Origin: Chara braunii
Lineage: Eukaryota; Streptophyta; Charophyceae; Charales; Characeae
Direction of reading: 5' to 3'
Assembly (NCBI GenBank): GCA_003427395.1
Contig: BFEA01000007.1
Location: forward strand, 2,726,202 to 2,746,624
DNA length: 20,423 nucleotides
Below, piece after piece: positions 9,295 through 19,142 of the stretch. A model generated the notes under the pieces. It worked only from the letters and a program-made list of their open reading frames with translations, was not told where the DNA came from and did no database searches. Numbering within the stretch: the stretch's first letter is position 1; every line of letters begins with the position of its first letter. The translations under genes were made by a program, and so were the position numbers.

Positions 9295-10585
9295 CTTCCT
9301 TCATTCTTTGACCCCTTTCTTCAATCAAATTCCCACGTGTACAGCAGCGAACCTGGAAATTTCACTGACTCATCACCCCCTATTTTTTGTCTTGGTCATG
9401 ACCGTTTGCCACAAGAGCACCTCACCTTCCAGGTTCATGCCCTTTTCCCAGAGTCTACGGGCGGGTTACATAGTCACCGCCCCCGGGGGACACTACTTAA
9501 TATGGCACCTCCACATGTCACCTCTTCTTCTTCCCCCCTAGCCTCTCCCCGTCACACGAGGATGGCGGGTTAGCCCGCGCGCCCACTTGATGCAACCCCG
9601 ACAACTCCTGCGATGAACGCCCCGACAACTCCGCGCGCACGAGGATGGCGGGGGTTTGCTAGACTTTCCCTGTCAGACTCTCACCTGGTGGCACTTCGAA
9701 GATGTGCGCCCCGGCCGCCGTGAACCCGTCACGGTGTTAGCGCAAGGCGGCGCTCATCAGCATGGACATAAGCTTGGTCATCCCTCCCAAAACTTTCTCC
9801 AAACAGATGTGTGGGATTCAAGTAGACTTTTTGCTCCTGTTTTCACATGATGACAGATTAATGATAATGACTTTCCAAAGGAAACTTCGAGTGAAGAATA
9901 GGCTACGCATACTTAAGGGGGACCCGTGAGCGGCGAGATTGAACATTGTGCTTTCCATTTTGTTAAGTGTTTGACAACATTGAGGGTAATTGAGTCGACA
10001 TCTTTTCGCCGTGAGCATGGTTTCTCATTCATGCATGAAGTCTGCCATTGGGGAAGTGTGATGGGGCCTGAAGGGCACTAAGGAGAGAGGGGCCACTGAA
10101 GCGAGGGAGAAAGAGACTGTATAGAGAATGGGAGAGTCATCAGTCTTAGTGACTATATCAGTGTCACCAGTCCTAGTGACCGAATAGCCAGAGAATGAGA
10201 GATATTATTTATATCAGGGATGTAGAGAAAGATAGTTGGACGAGATTATCATGGGGGCACAGTTGGATCACAAATTGCGAGCATTTAATGCAACTACATA
10301 TAGTTTTCCCTTGCCGACAATCAATCTGGCAACACCAGAAAGCACTCGCAACTGCTACTGTGAACCCAGGACACCACATTCAATAATGAAATAGAACGGG
10401 ACATGAAAGTTGACCACGGTCAATGAGACTTATCACTGCAGGACCTCGCCCATTTTCGAGAAATGCCATTGAGGGCATTTGCACATTAGGACTTGTTTCG
10501 ATTGAGCTCTGGACATGATTGCAGTCAAATGCATCCTGCTACGACCCTAATTGCGGTCAGGTACGTTTAGGAAAGTGCTAGTGTG
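9295..10585. other. Unassigned segment between the LINE cluster and the gypsy LTR
   Basis: About 1.3 kb with no recognisable gene. It has short repeated strings (CACGAGGATGGCGGG near 9553 and 9637; CCCCGACAACTCC near 9595 and 9620) and a pair of CAGTC(C/T)TAGTGAC strings at about 10140-10182 capable of local pairing. It may be old transposon debris or the pre-insertion host sequence. Confidence 0.5.
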
Positions 10586-11544
10586 TGCAATCAGACTTGT
10601 CTTTACCTCACGTTTAACATGGATGCATGCAGCTGGCGATGGCAACATAAACTTCCACAAATGCAGAATCAGCAACAGACTTGAGATGCCGTAGTGCGCC
10701 CACACAAAAAACTCAGAGATATGGCCTTCGACCAGGAACTCGACTCAAAACAACGCCTGTCTGGAATTCCCACCCGAACAATGTATCCACCGCCAGACAC
10801 ACTCACATGCACGTACACACACAACACTTGGATTTACCCTGAATGTTTGCACATACACACACGCTAACTACTACTGGCGGCTATGGCCGCCGTCGTCTTC
10901 CTCCTCTCTAGCGGCTATGGCGGCTTGTACTCTTCCACCTTTGGGCTCTCTTGCTGACCACCGGTGAACTCAACACACAAGTCACTCGAGCAGCGCTTCC
11001 GGGGAGTTCCCCGGATAATGAGTGAATGACTGATCACCGCCTCCCTTTTTATACTGTTTCGTTTGGTGGTTTGGGCCTGCCCGATGTCCCAGGCCCTCAA
11101 GATGCGCAGTCCCACTCCAGTACTTGCTGCAAAATGAACTGGACTGGCATTGCCCTTTCACTTGCCCCTTCCTTGTTGACTTGGGACTCTTGACCTTTCA
11201 AAGATTGACGAACTGCCTTTTCAACCTGCGAGAGGTCAAGTTGACTCTTCGAGCACTACTCTAGCCACGACCTACTGACCTTTCAGAGGACGTATGGCCA
11301 GTTGACCTTCTGAAAGGTCAACTATAAATTTGCCATTTTCGAAAACTTAAAGACAACCCGTAAGACTTCTAAACAACTAATCTACGGATCAAATCCACAT
11401 AACCCTAGCTGCACACACAAAACATTTGTACATGGTTTTAGGGACATGTCGCAGGTTCAAAGCACACAGGGTCAACGAGCAACTATACAGTGGGCTAGGG
11501 AAGGTATGGGATCGAGTCCTGGTATCTGCGATGTTGCGCGAACT
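10586..11544 (-). repeat. 3' LTR of the gypsy element (left copy)
   Basis: On the + strand it starts TGCAATCAGACTTG and aligns through to about 11543 with the right-hand copy. It is about 74 bp shorter than that copy, explained by one missing 34-bp repeat unit, a missing segment of about 31 bp (near 10753) and about 8 bp (near 10793). On the element strand a TATAAAAAG box lies at 11053-11045. It contains a perfect hairpin AGTTGACCTT-CTGA-AAGGTCAACT (11300-11323) and a palindrome TCCGGGGA-GT-TCCCCGGA (10998-11015). The pol frame reads about 50 bases into this LTR. Its upstream edge is placed where similarity to the 5' LTR ends. Confidence 0.88.
11045..11053 (-). promoter_or_regulatory. Putative TATA box in the 3' LTR
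   Basis: The - strand reads TATAAAAAG at the position equivalent to the TATAAATAAAG of the 5' LTR. Conservation between the two copies supports a promoter role; no transcript evidence is available. Confidence 0.55.
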
Positions 11545-12803
11545 TTGATGCATGAAAAATCGGATATGTATCGAGGTGAGTTGGAATTTCTATCGTATAT
11601 GATGGTCCATCTTCTCCACCTTTGACTTCTAGGATAGGCCACGACCCTCTATACGCGAGCAAGAGTTTTTGTGAGATGTCTTCTTCTGGTACAAATTCCT
11701 TTGACTTGACCCAGACTCAGTCGCCTTCTCTGAACTGCGAGGGTATGAGATGCTTATTCATTTGTTCAATCATGCGATGCTGGGTTTTTCTAAGGTTTTC
11801 GATTACCTTTTCAACTTCCTTCTCGTGCTGCAGAGCAATCTCTCTTGTGTCGGGAGGTAACCTCTGAATCTGGTCCCGGTTCAGTCCTTTAAACATCCTA
11901 CGTGGTCTAAAGACTCTAAAGGACTTATGTAGCTCGTTAGGAGTTATGGAAGTAGCTAGGTGTACACTATTATCATAGGCACTAGCTACTTTAGGAAGCA
12001 TGTCATCCCAATTCACTTGATCGGGTCTAACAGACATTCTAAGTAACTACTGCAAGATTTTATTCATTTGTTCAGTCGGACCGTTTGTCTCTGGATGACG
12101 ACCTGGCAACATCGACAACTTAGAGCCGTAGACTTCCATGAGATTTTGCCTGTTCTAGCTGGTAAACCGTGTATCTCTGTCAGTAACTATTGATAGTGGT
12201 ATGCCATCCTCACTTACCTAGAAGTAAAGAACTCTATAACTAATTCAGTCTTTGCCTCTACAAACAATGGTACGAAGATCGCATATTTGTTAAATCGATC
12301 TATTACGACCATGACTAGATTTTTTCCATGCCTACTCCTGACCCTTGTATCCATGAAGTCAATGGACACAAAGTCTTCGAGCCCTGTTGGGATAGGCAAC
12401 ATTCTCAGAAGACCTACGGGTGCGCTTGTCGTTGTCTTGTTGCGCTGGCAGACTTTACAACTACGACCATATTCTATAGTCTACTTTCATGCCAAGCCAC
12501 GTATATGGCATCGATAGGCTGGCTAATGTCTTTTGTCAGCCAAAGTGTCCTTCGGTATCATGGTTTTCCCCTAAGATCAAAATGCGGATCTCTTCACTAT
12601 TGGGGACGCACAATCTATCAATTACATTGGTCTTCTCAAAGAGTAGCCCGTTTGTGGTTTTGTAATTTGGTTCACTATCAGGAGTTTACTTAACATTTTT
12701 CAGGAGATCACTATAGATCAGGTCCTGAGCGTATGCATCTTTTATTTTCTGCTCTAGACTCGGATCTACCCCTATGTCCAAATAATGCATGATTGCTCCA
12801 AAG
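11495..12803 (-). pseudogene. Gypsy pol, integrase domain
   Basis: Integrase inserts the cDNA copy into the host genome. On the - strand the domain has an N-terminal zinc-binding set (HDTEGH, then CKVC before QRNK after a frameshift near 12490). The catalytic core has SIDFMD with the first Asp (about 12360), TDRDTRF with the second (about 12235), and HPETNGPTEQMN with the Glu (about 12080). A C-terminal region follows with WPILEV and YPIFHASKF, typical of the end of Ty3 integrases. Stops: TGA 12538-12536, TAG 12216-12214, TAG 12049-12047, TGA 11719-11717. The D-D-E residues themselves appear intact. The frame continues into the 3' LTR and ends at TAG 11497-11495. I see no clear chromodomain. 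Confidence 0.88.
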
Positions 12804-13161
12804 CTGCGTTGCCACTTGTACGCACCCTCATACGAATACGGATCCATACTCTTGTACTCGTACGCTACTTGTACACTAGGGGGCCCGTACAAGTTTTTTT
12901 TTTTCCTTCTTTTTTATAAATCCGGTATTGTGTTTATTTGTTTTCTCAAATTCAAATAAGAATTTGAAGATGATGCTCAACCAAATGTTGCTTGTTTTGT
13001 GCTGTTGCATCACATTTTTTTTTTTTTTGCTTTTTCATACGGGGGCGTACAAGACGTACAGGTTCCCGTACAGGTTCCCGTACAGATCCCGTACATAAAT
13101 TACATGTACGTTTCGTACGGAAAGCCTCCGTACGTGTACTCTATGCAACGTAGCTCCAAAG
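12804..13161. mobile_element. GTAC-rich sequence inserted in pol, flanked by a diverged 19-bp duplication
   Basis: Bases 12785-12803 and 13143-13161 match at 15 of 19 positions (ATGCA, then GCTCCAAAG). Reading pol across one copy restores a continuous coding match from the end of RNase H (ADYFGA) into the segment before integrase, so the intervening DNA is an insertion. It holds 14 GTAC tetramers (5 on the left, 9 on the right) around an AT-rich middle with T runs (about 12893-12904 and 13017-13028). A 12-bp unit GTACAGGTTCCC is repeated near 13058-13090. CTTGTACGC strings at the left edge and near 13041-13055 (reverse strand) form an imperfect inverted repeat. No coding capacity is seen. The class is unknown; a non-autonomous foldback or SINE-like element is possible. 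Confidence 0.6.
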
Positions 13162-13710
13162 TAATCAGCCCGTTTACTTAGAGCATCGACTAGCACATTA
13201 TACTTGTCTTTAACAGGCTTCAACTCAAAGTCAAACTGGTCTATCTTTGCTGCTCACCTAGTCAGTTTGGGCGTTCATCTTGACTTGCGTTTTAAGTCAT
13301 CTCAGACTTTCATGATCTGAGTAAACTTTAAAGTGCCTCCCAAGCAGGTAATGTCTCCAATGAGCTAATGTCTGCCTGAGAGCGTAGAGTTCTCTATCGT
13401 ACGTCGAGACTGCTAATTTATCTGAAGGCAACCTATATGACATGAACTCTACGGGTCTATAGCCATCGCCGTCATTTTGCTATAACAAAACGCCTATGCC
13501 ATATTGGTTTGCATCTGTCGTGACGATGAAGGGCAATGAGGGATAAGCTACCTTGAGAACAAGATATTCTACCAAAGCCCTATTTAATTTCTTTAGGTTC
13601 GAGGTACTGTCTTTGTCCAACTTCCCTATCGCTTCGTTTTTTAGGAGTCTGTGAAGGGGAGCAACGACAGTGGAGAAGTTTCTCACAAACTTTTTGTAGT
13701 AGTTGGTCAA
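13162..13710 (-). pseudogene. Gypsy pol, RNase H domain
   Basis: RNase H degrades the RNA template during reverse transcription. The - strand gives the end of the RT connection (MTNYYKKFVRNFSTVVAPL), then TTDANQYGIG with the first catalytic Asp, TYDRELYAL with the Glu, HWRHYLLGR and YSDHESL with another Asp, and finally VDALSKRADY. This is the standard Ty3 RNase H arrangement. A TAG at 13482-13480 falls between VLL and QNDGDG, and further breaks lie near 13260-13310. The catalytic residues are still present. The GTAC-rich insertion begins directly after the ADYFGA string. Confidence 0.85.
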
Positions 13711-14640
13711 TCCTAAAAACGATCACAACTCAGTCAAGAGTATGAGGAACTAGTCAGTCTCTAAATATATTGTCGTCCTCTGGTTTGATGCCATCTCCGT
13801 TTAACATGTGGCCCAAGTACAAGACTTCTTGGCCCACTCACACTTTTTCGCGTTAATCTCGAAGTTGGATTCCCTCAGTTTCTCTAAAATATGCCTGAGT
13901 TGGTCCTCTTGTTCTTGAAGGGACTTGCTAAAAACTAGAACGTCATCTAAATATACTATGACGAATTTTCTAACCAATGTCTAAACAAGTCATACAACGC
14001 CGAAAGGTGGTTGGTGCATTAGTTAGTCTAAAGGGCATCATTATAAACTCATAACGCCCATATCGGGTCTGGAATGTCATCTTATATTGGTGATCAAGAT
14101 AAACATTCATCTGATCGTATCCTGACTTTAAATTTATCTTCGTAAAATACTTGCAGCCTTGCACCTAAGGTAACAGATCGTCTATGTGGGGCAATGGTTC
14201 TGCATTCTTGACAGTTATTGCATTCAGACTCATGTAGTCTATGCACATTTTAAGTTCTCTCTCTTTCTTGGTGACAAACAGAACAAACGCTCCAAAAGGA
14301 GATGAATTGAGTCTAATCCATCCTTTCTCTAGAAACTCGTCTAATTGCTTGTGTAACTCCTCTAATTCCTTGGGAGACATTCTATAGATTGCTCCCTTAG
14401 GCGTTTTACTGCCTGACTCTATCTCTATGCGGTGCTGAATTGACCTTGGTACTACCCAGAGGGTGCTTCAACTATATCCGCATATTCTTTGACCAAATTG
14501 ACGATAGTGGGATGGACCTTATCTTTCTCTTTTGGCTGGTCAGATGCTAGCTTTACATACGCTATATAGACATGTTCTTCGAGTTGTTCCTTCTTTACGA
14601 ATCTGGCAAAGGCAGGAGCACTAAGGCAACAATGTGTCAA
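13711..14640 (-). pseudogene. Gypsy pol, reverse transcriptase domain
   Basis: The reverse transcriptase copies element RNA into DNA. Motifs in order on the - strand are [19 protein letters not shown] (about 14370-14310), [15 protein letters not shown], then after TAG 14167-14165 motif A as KINLKSGYDQM, FIMMPFRLTNAPTTF, and motif C as VYLDDVLVF, with YLDD at 13953-13942. In motif A the first catalytic Asp is replaced by Asn (codon 14134-14132, AAT), which should abolish polymerisation. The usual MPFGLTNAP string reads MPFRLTNAP. A frameshift lies between about 14000 and 13970. The segment 14640-14440 (VNLVKEYADIV) is the linker between protease and reverse transcriptase. Confidence 0.9.
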
Positions 14641-14717
14641 GGAGTTGTCAACTCCATACAGATGGAATAGACGGGTTTTCTTGATCTCACGTGAGGGAGT
14701 AGGGAGTTTTCCTCATG

Positions 14718-15086
14718 CTAACAAAAGTACAAAGTGGCTCCAGCTGCCTCACCCCAATTAGTACCAAGTACTTTGTTGAAGGGGAGGTTATCTTCTACGA
14801 GTAGAGTTAGGGAATGAAGAATCTTCTCTACCTTTCCCTCTCCTTCTAGGCAAAAAAACGTCCGGACTCCCTCGACATACTCCTCGATCGGCATGGTGCG
14901 GTTATCAGTGAGGATACTGACCACAGGTTCTTCCAATTTTTTGACTTTGAGGCCTAGCCTCAACTTCTTCAGCACCTTACGACTGATGTAACTTCTAGTG
15001 GGCCCACTATCTATAAGGGCCCCTACTCTAGATCTAGAGACCTCTACATCTTCTAACAACAACTGCCCTTTCTCACTTTTCTTCAT
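14718..15086 (-). pseudogene. Gypsy pol, aspartic protease domain
   Basis: Retroviral-type protease that cleaves Gag-Pol. The - strand frame gives GALIDSGPTRSYIS, matching the D-S/T-G active site usually seen as DSGAT, with Pro in place of Ala. It later has KVLGTNW, matching the ILGxxW hallmark near the domain end. Upstream, 15087-15300 reads as a linker with stops, and the last linker stop overlaps the start of this frame, so Gag and Pol are now in different frames. Whether the original element used one polyprotein or a frameshift cannot be decided from this copy. Confidence 0.85.
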
Positions 15087-15306
15087 CTTGGCCTAGACTG
15101 ACCATCTTTCTTTGAGCTCTTTGGCGAGGCCTGTGAGGGAAGCACCTAGAGAGACTCTAACACAAAGAGTCTCTGGGCAGCTAGGTGCTGGCCAGCAACC
15201 TCTTCCATGGACACATATGGAGTGAAAGTTTATACTTCGCGCGCGCGCTCATCTCCTCTCATAGGGTAGGGGCAATTGCTACCTCTATCGATGGTTGCCT
15301 TTTGCT

Positions 15307-16460
15307 GGCCCAGATGCCGCGCGATTAAGCTTCTTTTACTTCAGCCAAAATTTGATGATATGCCCAGGATCTCCATAGAACACGCATTGAAAGTTTTCCA
15401 TGTCATCATGCCAAACATTATGTTCTAAGCCTATGGGTTCCAAGGTCTGCCTTCATGCTGACCTGGGTGCCATTCACCTCTTCTGGGAGGTGATCGACTA
15501 GAGCTAGGGAGGTTAGACGGGGGACCTTGAACCCTACCTCCCACTTGGCGATCTCTGTTGCCGCCAACCCTCTGGTCACCTTGCCCTCGACCACTTGAGG
15601 CCTGACGACCTCTGCCATGGCCTCGTTCTTCTCCTTGCGGTCTCCTGCCAACCTCGACAACATCATCTGAACTCCCCGTCTCTCTACTGTTGTCATGTCT
15701 TTCAAGTCCCCACTCCATGTAAGTATAGGGGATTTCTTGGACACCACCTTCTTCCATTATTAGTTTGAGACCGTCTTTGGCCTTAACTTGGTCAGAGATA
15801 GTGCGACCCTTCCACTTTTTTCCCTTAGCTAAGTCCTTATACCAGATAGTGCTAACTGGCATGGACTGGGTGGCGAAGGCAACAACTTCCCTATTGAGGA
15901 GATCATAGGTCATCTCAGGCTTTTGCCTTTTGTTAAAGAAATACCGTTGCAATTGCTCGGGCAGCGCATGGTAAAAAAGTTGGACTAGCTGCGCTTTTGT
16001 AACTCTTAGTGCATGGACACTCTTTCAAGGTCGCGTATGGATCACTTGGAGTTTGTCGGACACCTTCAATCTTCTAGTGACGTCCGCATTGCAGCAAAGA
16101 AATCGTCGAGGTTATAATGGCAGAATAAGTGACCACGTCATTTTTGTAGTGGACGGCTCGTGCGAGAGATCTGGTGAAACTAGTTGCTTCGCCACTCAAC
16201 GCCTGAAAAGCTATCAGGACATGGTCATCGAACGACACATTCTGTAAATACAGATACAATTTAATACTAGCCCAATTGTCAAAGTCCTCATCCCTTCTTC
16301 CACTATAGGACTTAGGGAAGCGAACTTTGACTCTCGCGCGACGGGTTTGCAGTTCTTCCTCCTTGGGGACTGCCAACTTGACACCCTCAATTGCACCGAT
16401 GCAAAACTTCTTTGCTCTACCAATTGCCGTCTGCATTTCATTTACGAGATAAATCATCAT
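15307..16460 (-). pseudogene. Gypsy Gag, capsid (retrotrans_gag) and zinc-knuckle region
   Basis: Gag forms the particle that packages element RNA. The - strand gives RVKVRFPKSYSGRRDEDFDNW with LYLYLQNVSFDD, the start of the retrotrans_gag fold. After a frameshift near 16130 come DDFFAAMRTSLED and FYHALPEQLQRYF, then MTYDLLNREVVAF (frame 15952-15431). An Arg/Gly/Gln-rich stretch follows. The zinc knuckle at 15386-15345 reads C-x2-Y-x4-H-x4-W: the second and third cysteines of CCHC are lost, the first of these by a one-base TGT-to-TAT type change. The frame of the capsid N-terminus is the same as that of the upstream coiled-coil-like part, so both appear to belong to one protein. Confidence 0.85.
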
Positions 16461-16625
16461 TTCCTAGGCAAAGTTGTGGAACCCGGCTCACATGGATTAA
16501 AGTGCTATATCATGCCCACGAAGGTGCCTTATTTGTTCTCGATGAGCTGCCAAAATAGAGGCCATACTATGGGAGAGGGTGTCAATCTTTTTCCATATCT
16601 TTGTCTCTTTTTTCATCTTACCCAG

Positions 16626-17441
16626 TCACTCCTCTGCCGCCTTCAATTCCTGCTCCATCTTATCTGCCATTTTCAATCGCCTCGGTTTCTCCTTAGCAAG
16701 GCACAACTTCCATTCCAACTTCTTCTCCTGCTCTTTTGTCTGACGACGCAGGGGACCCTTTTCTCTCTCCAGCTCTCTTGTTACTGTTTCTCTTTCTGCC
16801 TGGGGGACTATCAACTCTGCTTTCCTATCTTCCCCCAGAGATAATCCTCCCATTTCTCTCTCCAGCTCTCTTGTTACTGTTTCTCTTTCTGCCTGGGGGA
16901 CTATCAACTCAACTTTCCTATCTTCCCCCAAATATAATCCTGTCATCCAGTCCTTTACAAAATTTTCCACCTCTTCCGGTGGGGCTGGACCTGTACTCGA
17001 TTCTCCTCTCTCCTCCTTCCTTTCTTTTGGGCCCTTCATTGCTTCCTTCTCTCTCCTCCTCTGTAACGAGGGATCCTCTTCTTCGTTTTTTTTCACCTCT
17101 TCCTCTTCTTCAACCAATTTTTTAGCCAACTTCGCCTCTTGTTCCTTCTTCCACACCTCTATCTCTTCCATCCTTTTCTTGCTGGCCGATTCTTCTTCTA
17201 GCAAGGCCAGTCTTTTGGTATGTTTCTCCAAGGCTCTCTTCTCCTTTCTCTCCCTCTTCTCTCGGAGAAGTACGGTCGCTTTCTCCTCCTATTCCTTACT
17301 ATATGGCAGGGTCTGAATTTCGTACTTAGAAGTCACAGTGCAACAAACGGTCTGCCAAAATCCCAACAGAAAGAGGACATGGAGTAAGGGCCCCCAAAGG
17401 GAGAGGCCCATGATGAAGGCGAACACAGGGTAGTCGTCCAT
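16626..17441 (-). pseudogene. Gypsy Gag N-terminal part: hydrophobic segment, charged coiled-coil-like region, 31-residue repeat
   Basis: ATG 17441-17439 starts a frame that begins MDDYPVFAF and continues with about 25 mostly hydrophobic residues (including LLHVLFLLGFW), which looks like a signal anchor or transmembrane segment. A TAG at 17291-17289 follows. The same frame then runs open to TGA 16628-16626 as a highly charged Lys/Glu/Arg region typical of a coiled coil, with two adjacent copies of a 31-residue unit (LGEDRK, ELIVPQAERETVTRELERE). Beyond the TGA the same frame, with three more stops, leads into the capsid region. I read it as the N-terminus of one long Gag of about 700 residues. 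A separate extra ORF is possible. The function is unknown. Confidence 0.65.
16762..16947 (-). repeat. 93-bp tandem repeat in Gag
   Basis: On the + strand CCAGCTCTCTTGTTACTG recurs at 16769 and 16862, and TGGGGGACTATCAACTC recurs likewise, giving a period of 93 bases (31 codons). The copies differ at only a few positions. Confidence 0.9.
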
Positions 17442-18602
17442 GTTGGACTATGACACAATCACAAACGATTCCCCTCCTCAACACTCAGACCAACCCACCA
17501 AGACACTGACCGCTTAGAGGACTACAAAGGTCTCCCTTCCACCTTAGCCAGGCTACCACTTTCGTCGGATGCTTTCACAGCCACAGTCCAATCTTTCCAC
17601 AATCGTCGGATGCCTGTGCACCCACAACTCAATCCTGCCTGGCTTTGGCTTCCAATTGTCCGTTTGTCAACTACTTGAGACTATATTGCAACTAGTCTGT
17701 CACTACAGAACTACTGGCTGGTCAGGAAGCATTTAAGGATGTCCCCCATAACTCCTTAGGAATTAGTCAACGTCGCAGTTAGGACGCCGATCACAACCAG
17801 AGTTATCTCAAGGCTTAGACAGACTGGACGCGCGATCTGCAGCTCGGAGTTCACGTATAGTGTACCACCCAGAGCAGCCTGTCGGTCTGTACCGGTCCTT
17901 GGGGGTTTTCCCCCAGGTCGACTGGCGACTGATAAAACTCACCCCTACTCAGTCCCATGCAGGTGTCGGCCCCTTAGCCTCTATAAGACCACATGCATAG
18001 AACCTACAACAACCTGGACAGGTGTGACTCAATGCAGAAAGATATGTCAGACTCTACAAGACAAACTTGACTGCATCAAGTACCAAGATGAGTATGGAAG
18101 ATCCACAGAGCATGAAAGGACAAGGGTCAGGGCTTGAAGAGATTGAATTGCTTCTCACTCCGCACTCCACGCTTGGTCAACGGTCAACTTAGTCAATTGT
18201 GCCGGTCAACGCTCGCTGGTCACCGCTCGTCGGCCAACTCTCGCTGGTCAACTCTTTGACCATCCAACTATGGCGTCTTTCTCTCTCTTCCTCTCCTTCG
18301 TTTACTTAACCCTCTTTTTCTTCGTCCTCGAGCTCGGCTATGGCCGACTTCTTCTTCTCCGTCGCCGGCTATGGCTGCTACCACCTTCTTCTTCGTCACC
18401 TCTCTCTTCTCTCCAGTCACTTTCTCTTTCGTCGCCGTTCGTCTTCTTCTCCACGCTGGCAGCTATGACTTCCGTCTGCTATGGCAGTCTTCTTCCCTCA
18501 CACATGTCTCTCTCTCATCGTCATCATCATCTCCTTCTTCATGTCAGTCGTCTCCTTCCTCCTTTTCGACCTCCACGATGCTTGCGCACACAACAGGAAC
18601 CT
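17442..18602 (-). other. Long untranslated leader between PBS and Gag
   Basis: About 1.16 kb on the element strand with no recognisable domain. The part at 18260-18590 is strongly pyrimidine-rich on the + strand and holds four GCTATG(G/A)C motifs. The part at 18174-18263 is a cluster of GGTCAAC strings. Bases 17442-18173 show nothing that I can assign. Open frames on the + strand here are Ser/Leu/Phe-rich low-complexity products and are not called. Confidence 0.6.
18174..18263. repeat. GGTCAAC / CGCTCGCTGGTCA repeat cluster in the leader
   Basis: Within 90 bases the + strand has GGTCAAC four times, related GTCAA, GGTCACC and GGCCAAC variants, CGCTCGCTGGTCA and CTCTCGCTGGTCA, and a TTGACC. 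The reverse complement is the TTGAC core also seen in the LTRs. Confidence 0.7.
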
Positions 18603-18614
18603 GCTCTGATACCA
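18603..18614 (-). other. Primer binding site, initiator-Met tRNA type
   Basis: The - strand reads TGGTATCAGAGC followed by AGGTTCC, the standard plant PBS complementary to the 3' end of initiator methionine tRNA, with one C missing from the usual GAGCCAGG. It lies one base from the inner LTR end (TTGCA-A-TGG on the - strand), exactly as expected for minus-strand DNA priming. It fixes the element's orientation and identifies the right-hand copy as the 5' LTR. Confidence 0.93.
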
Positions 18615-18953
18615 TTGCAATCAGACTTGTGTTCACCTCACATTTAACATGCATGCATGCAACTTGCAATGGCAACAGAAACTTCCACAGACGCAGAATC
18701 AGCAACAGACTTGAGATGGCGCAGTGCGCCCACACAAAGAACTCAGAGATATGGCCTTCTGCGAGGAACTCAACTCAAAACAACTTGTCACATCTCATGG
18801 CTATGGCGTCTGAGCGCCAGTCTGGAATTCCCACCCTAACATTGTATCCACCGGACCACCGTCAGACACCCTCACACGCACGTACGCACACAACACTTGG
18901 ATCTACCCTCAATGCCTGCACATACACATTAACTACTAACCCGTCATATTGGC

Positions 18954-19040
18954 GGCTATGACCGCCATTGTCTTCCTCCTCTCAAGCGGCTATGGCCGCC
19001 GTTGTCTTCCTCCTCTCAAGCGGCTATGGCCGCTTGTCCT
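18954..19040. repeat. 34-bp tandem repeats in the 5' LTR
   Basis: The unit begins GGCTATG(G/A)CCGCC and continues with TGTCTTCCTCCTCTCAAGC. Copies begin at 18954, 18988 and 19022, the last one partial. The 3' LTR has two (10879 and 10913). Each unit contains GCGGC-TATG-GCCGC, able to form a small hairpin. Confidence 0.88.
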
Positions 19041-19142
19041 CTTCCACCTTCGAGGTCTCTTGATGACCACCGGTGAACTCAGTGCAGCAGTGACTCGAGC
19101 AGCGCTTCCTCGTAGTTCTCCAGTAATGACTGATCGCTGCCT

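Noticed and set aside
13058-13142. CRISPR-like array from the GTACAGGTTCCC repeats
   Set aside because: The units are only 12 bp, directly adjacent and without spacers, and sit inside a eukaryotic-type retrotransposon.
16347-17125. + strand open frames of 165 and 129 codons with hydrophobic repeats
   Set aside because: They are reverse-strand shadows of the charged Gag region; the Lys/Glu codons read as Leu/Phe/Ser on the other strand.
18270-18961. Ser/Leu-rich + strand open frames of 125 and 196 codons
   Set aside because: They lie in the pyrimidine-rich leader, and the longer one runs across the PBS into the LTR, on the strand opposite to the element's genes.
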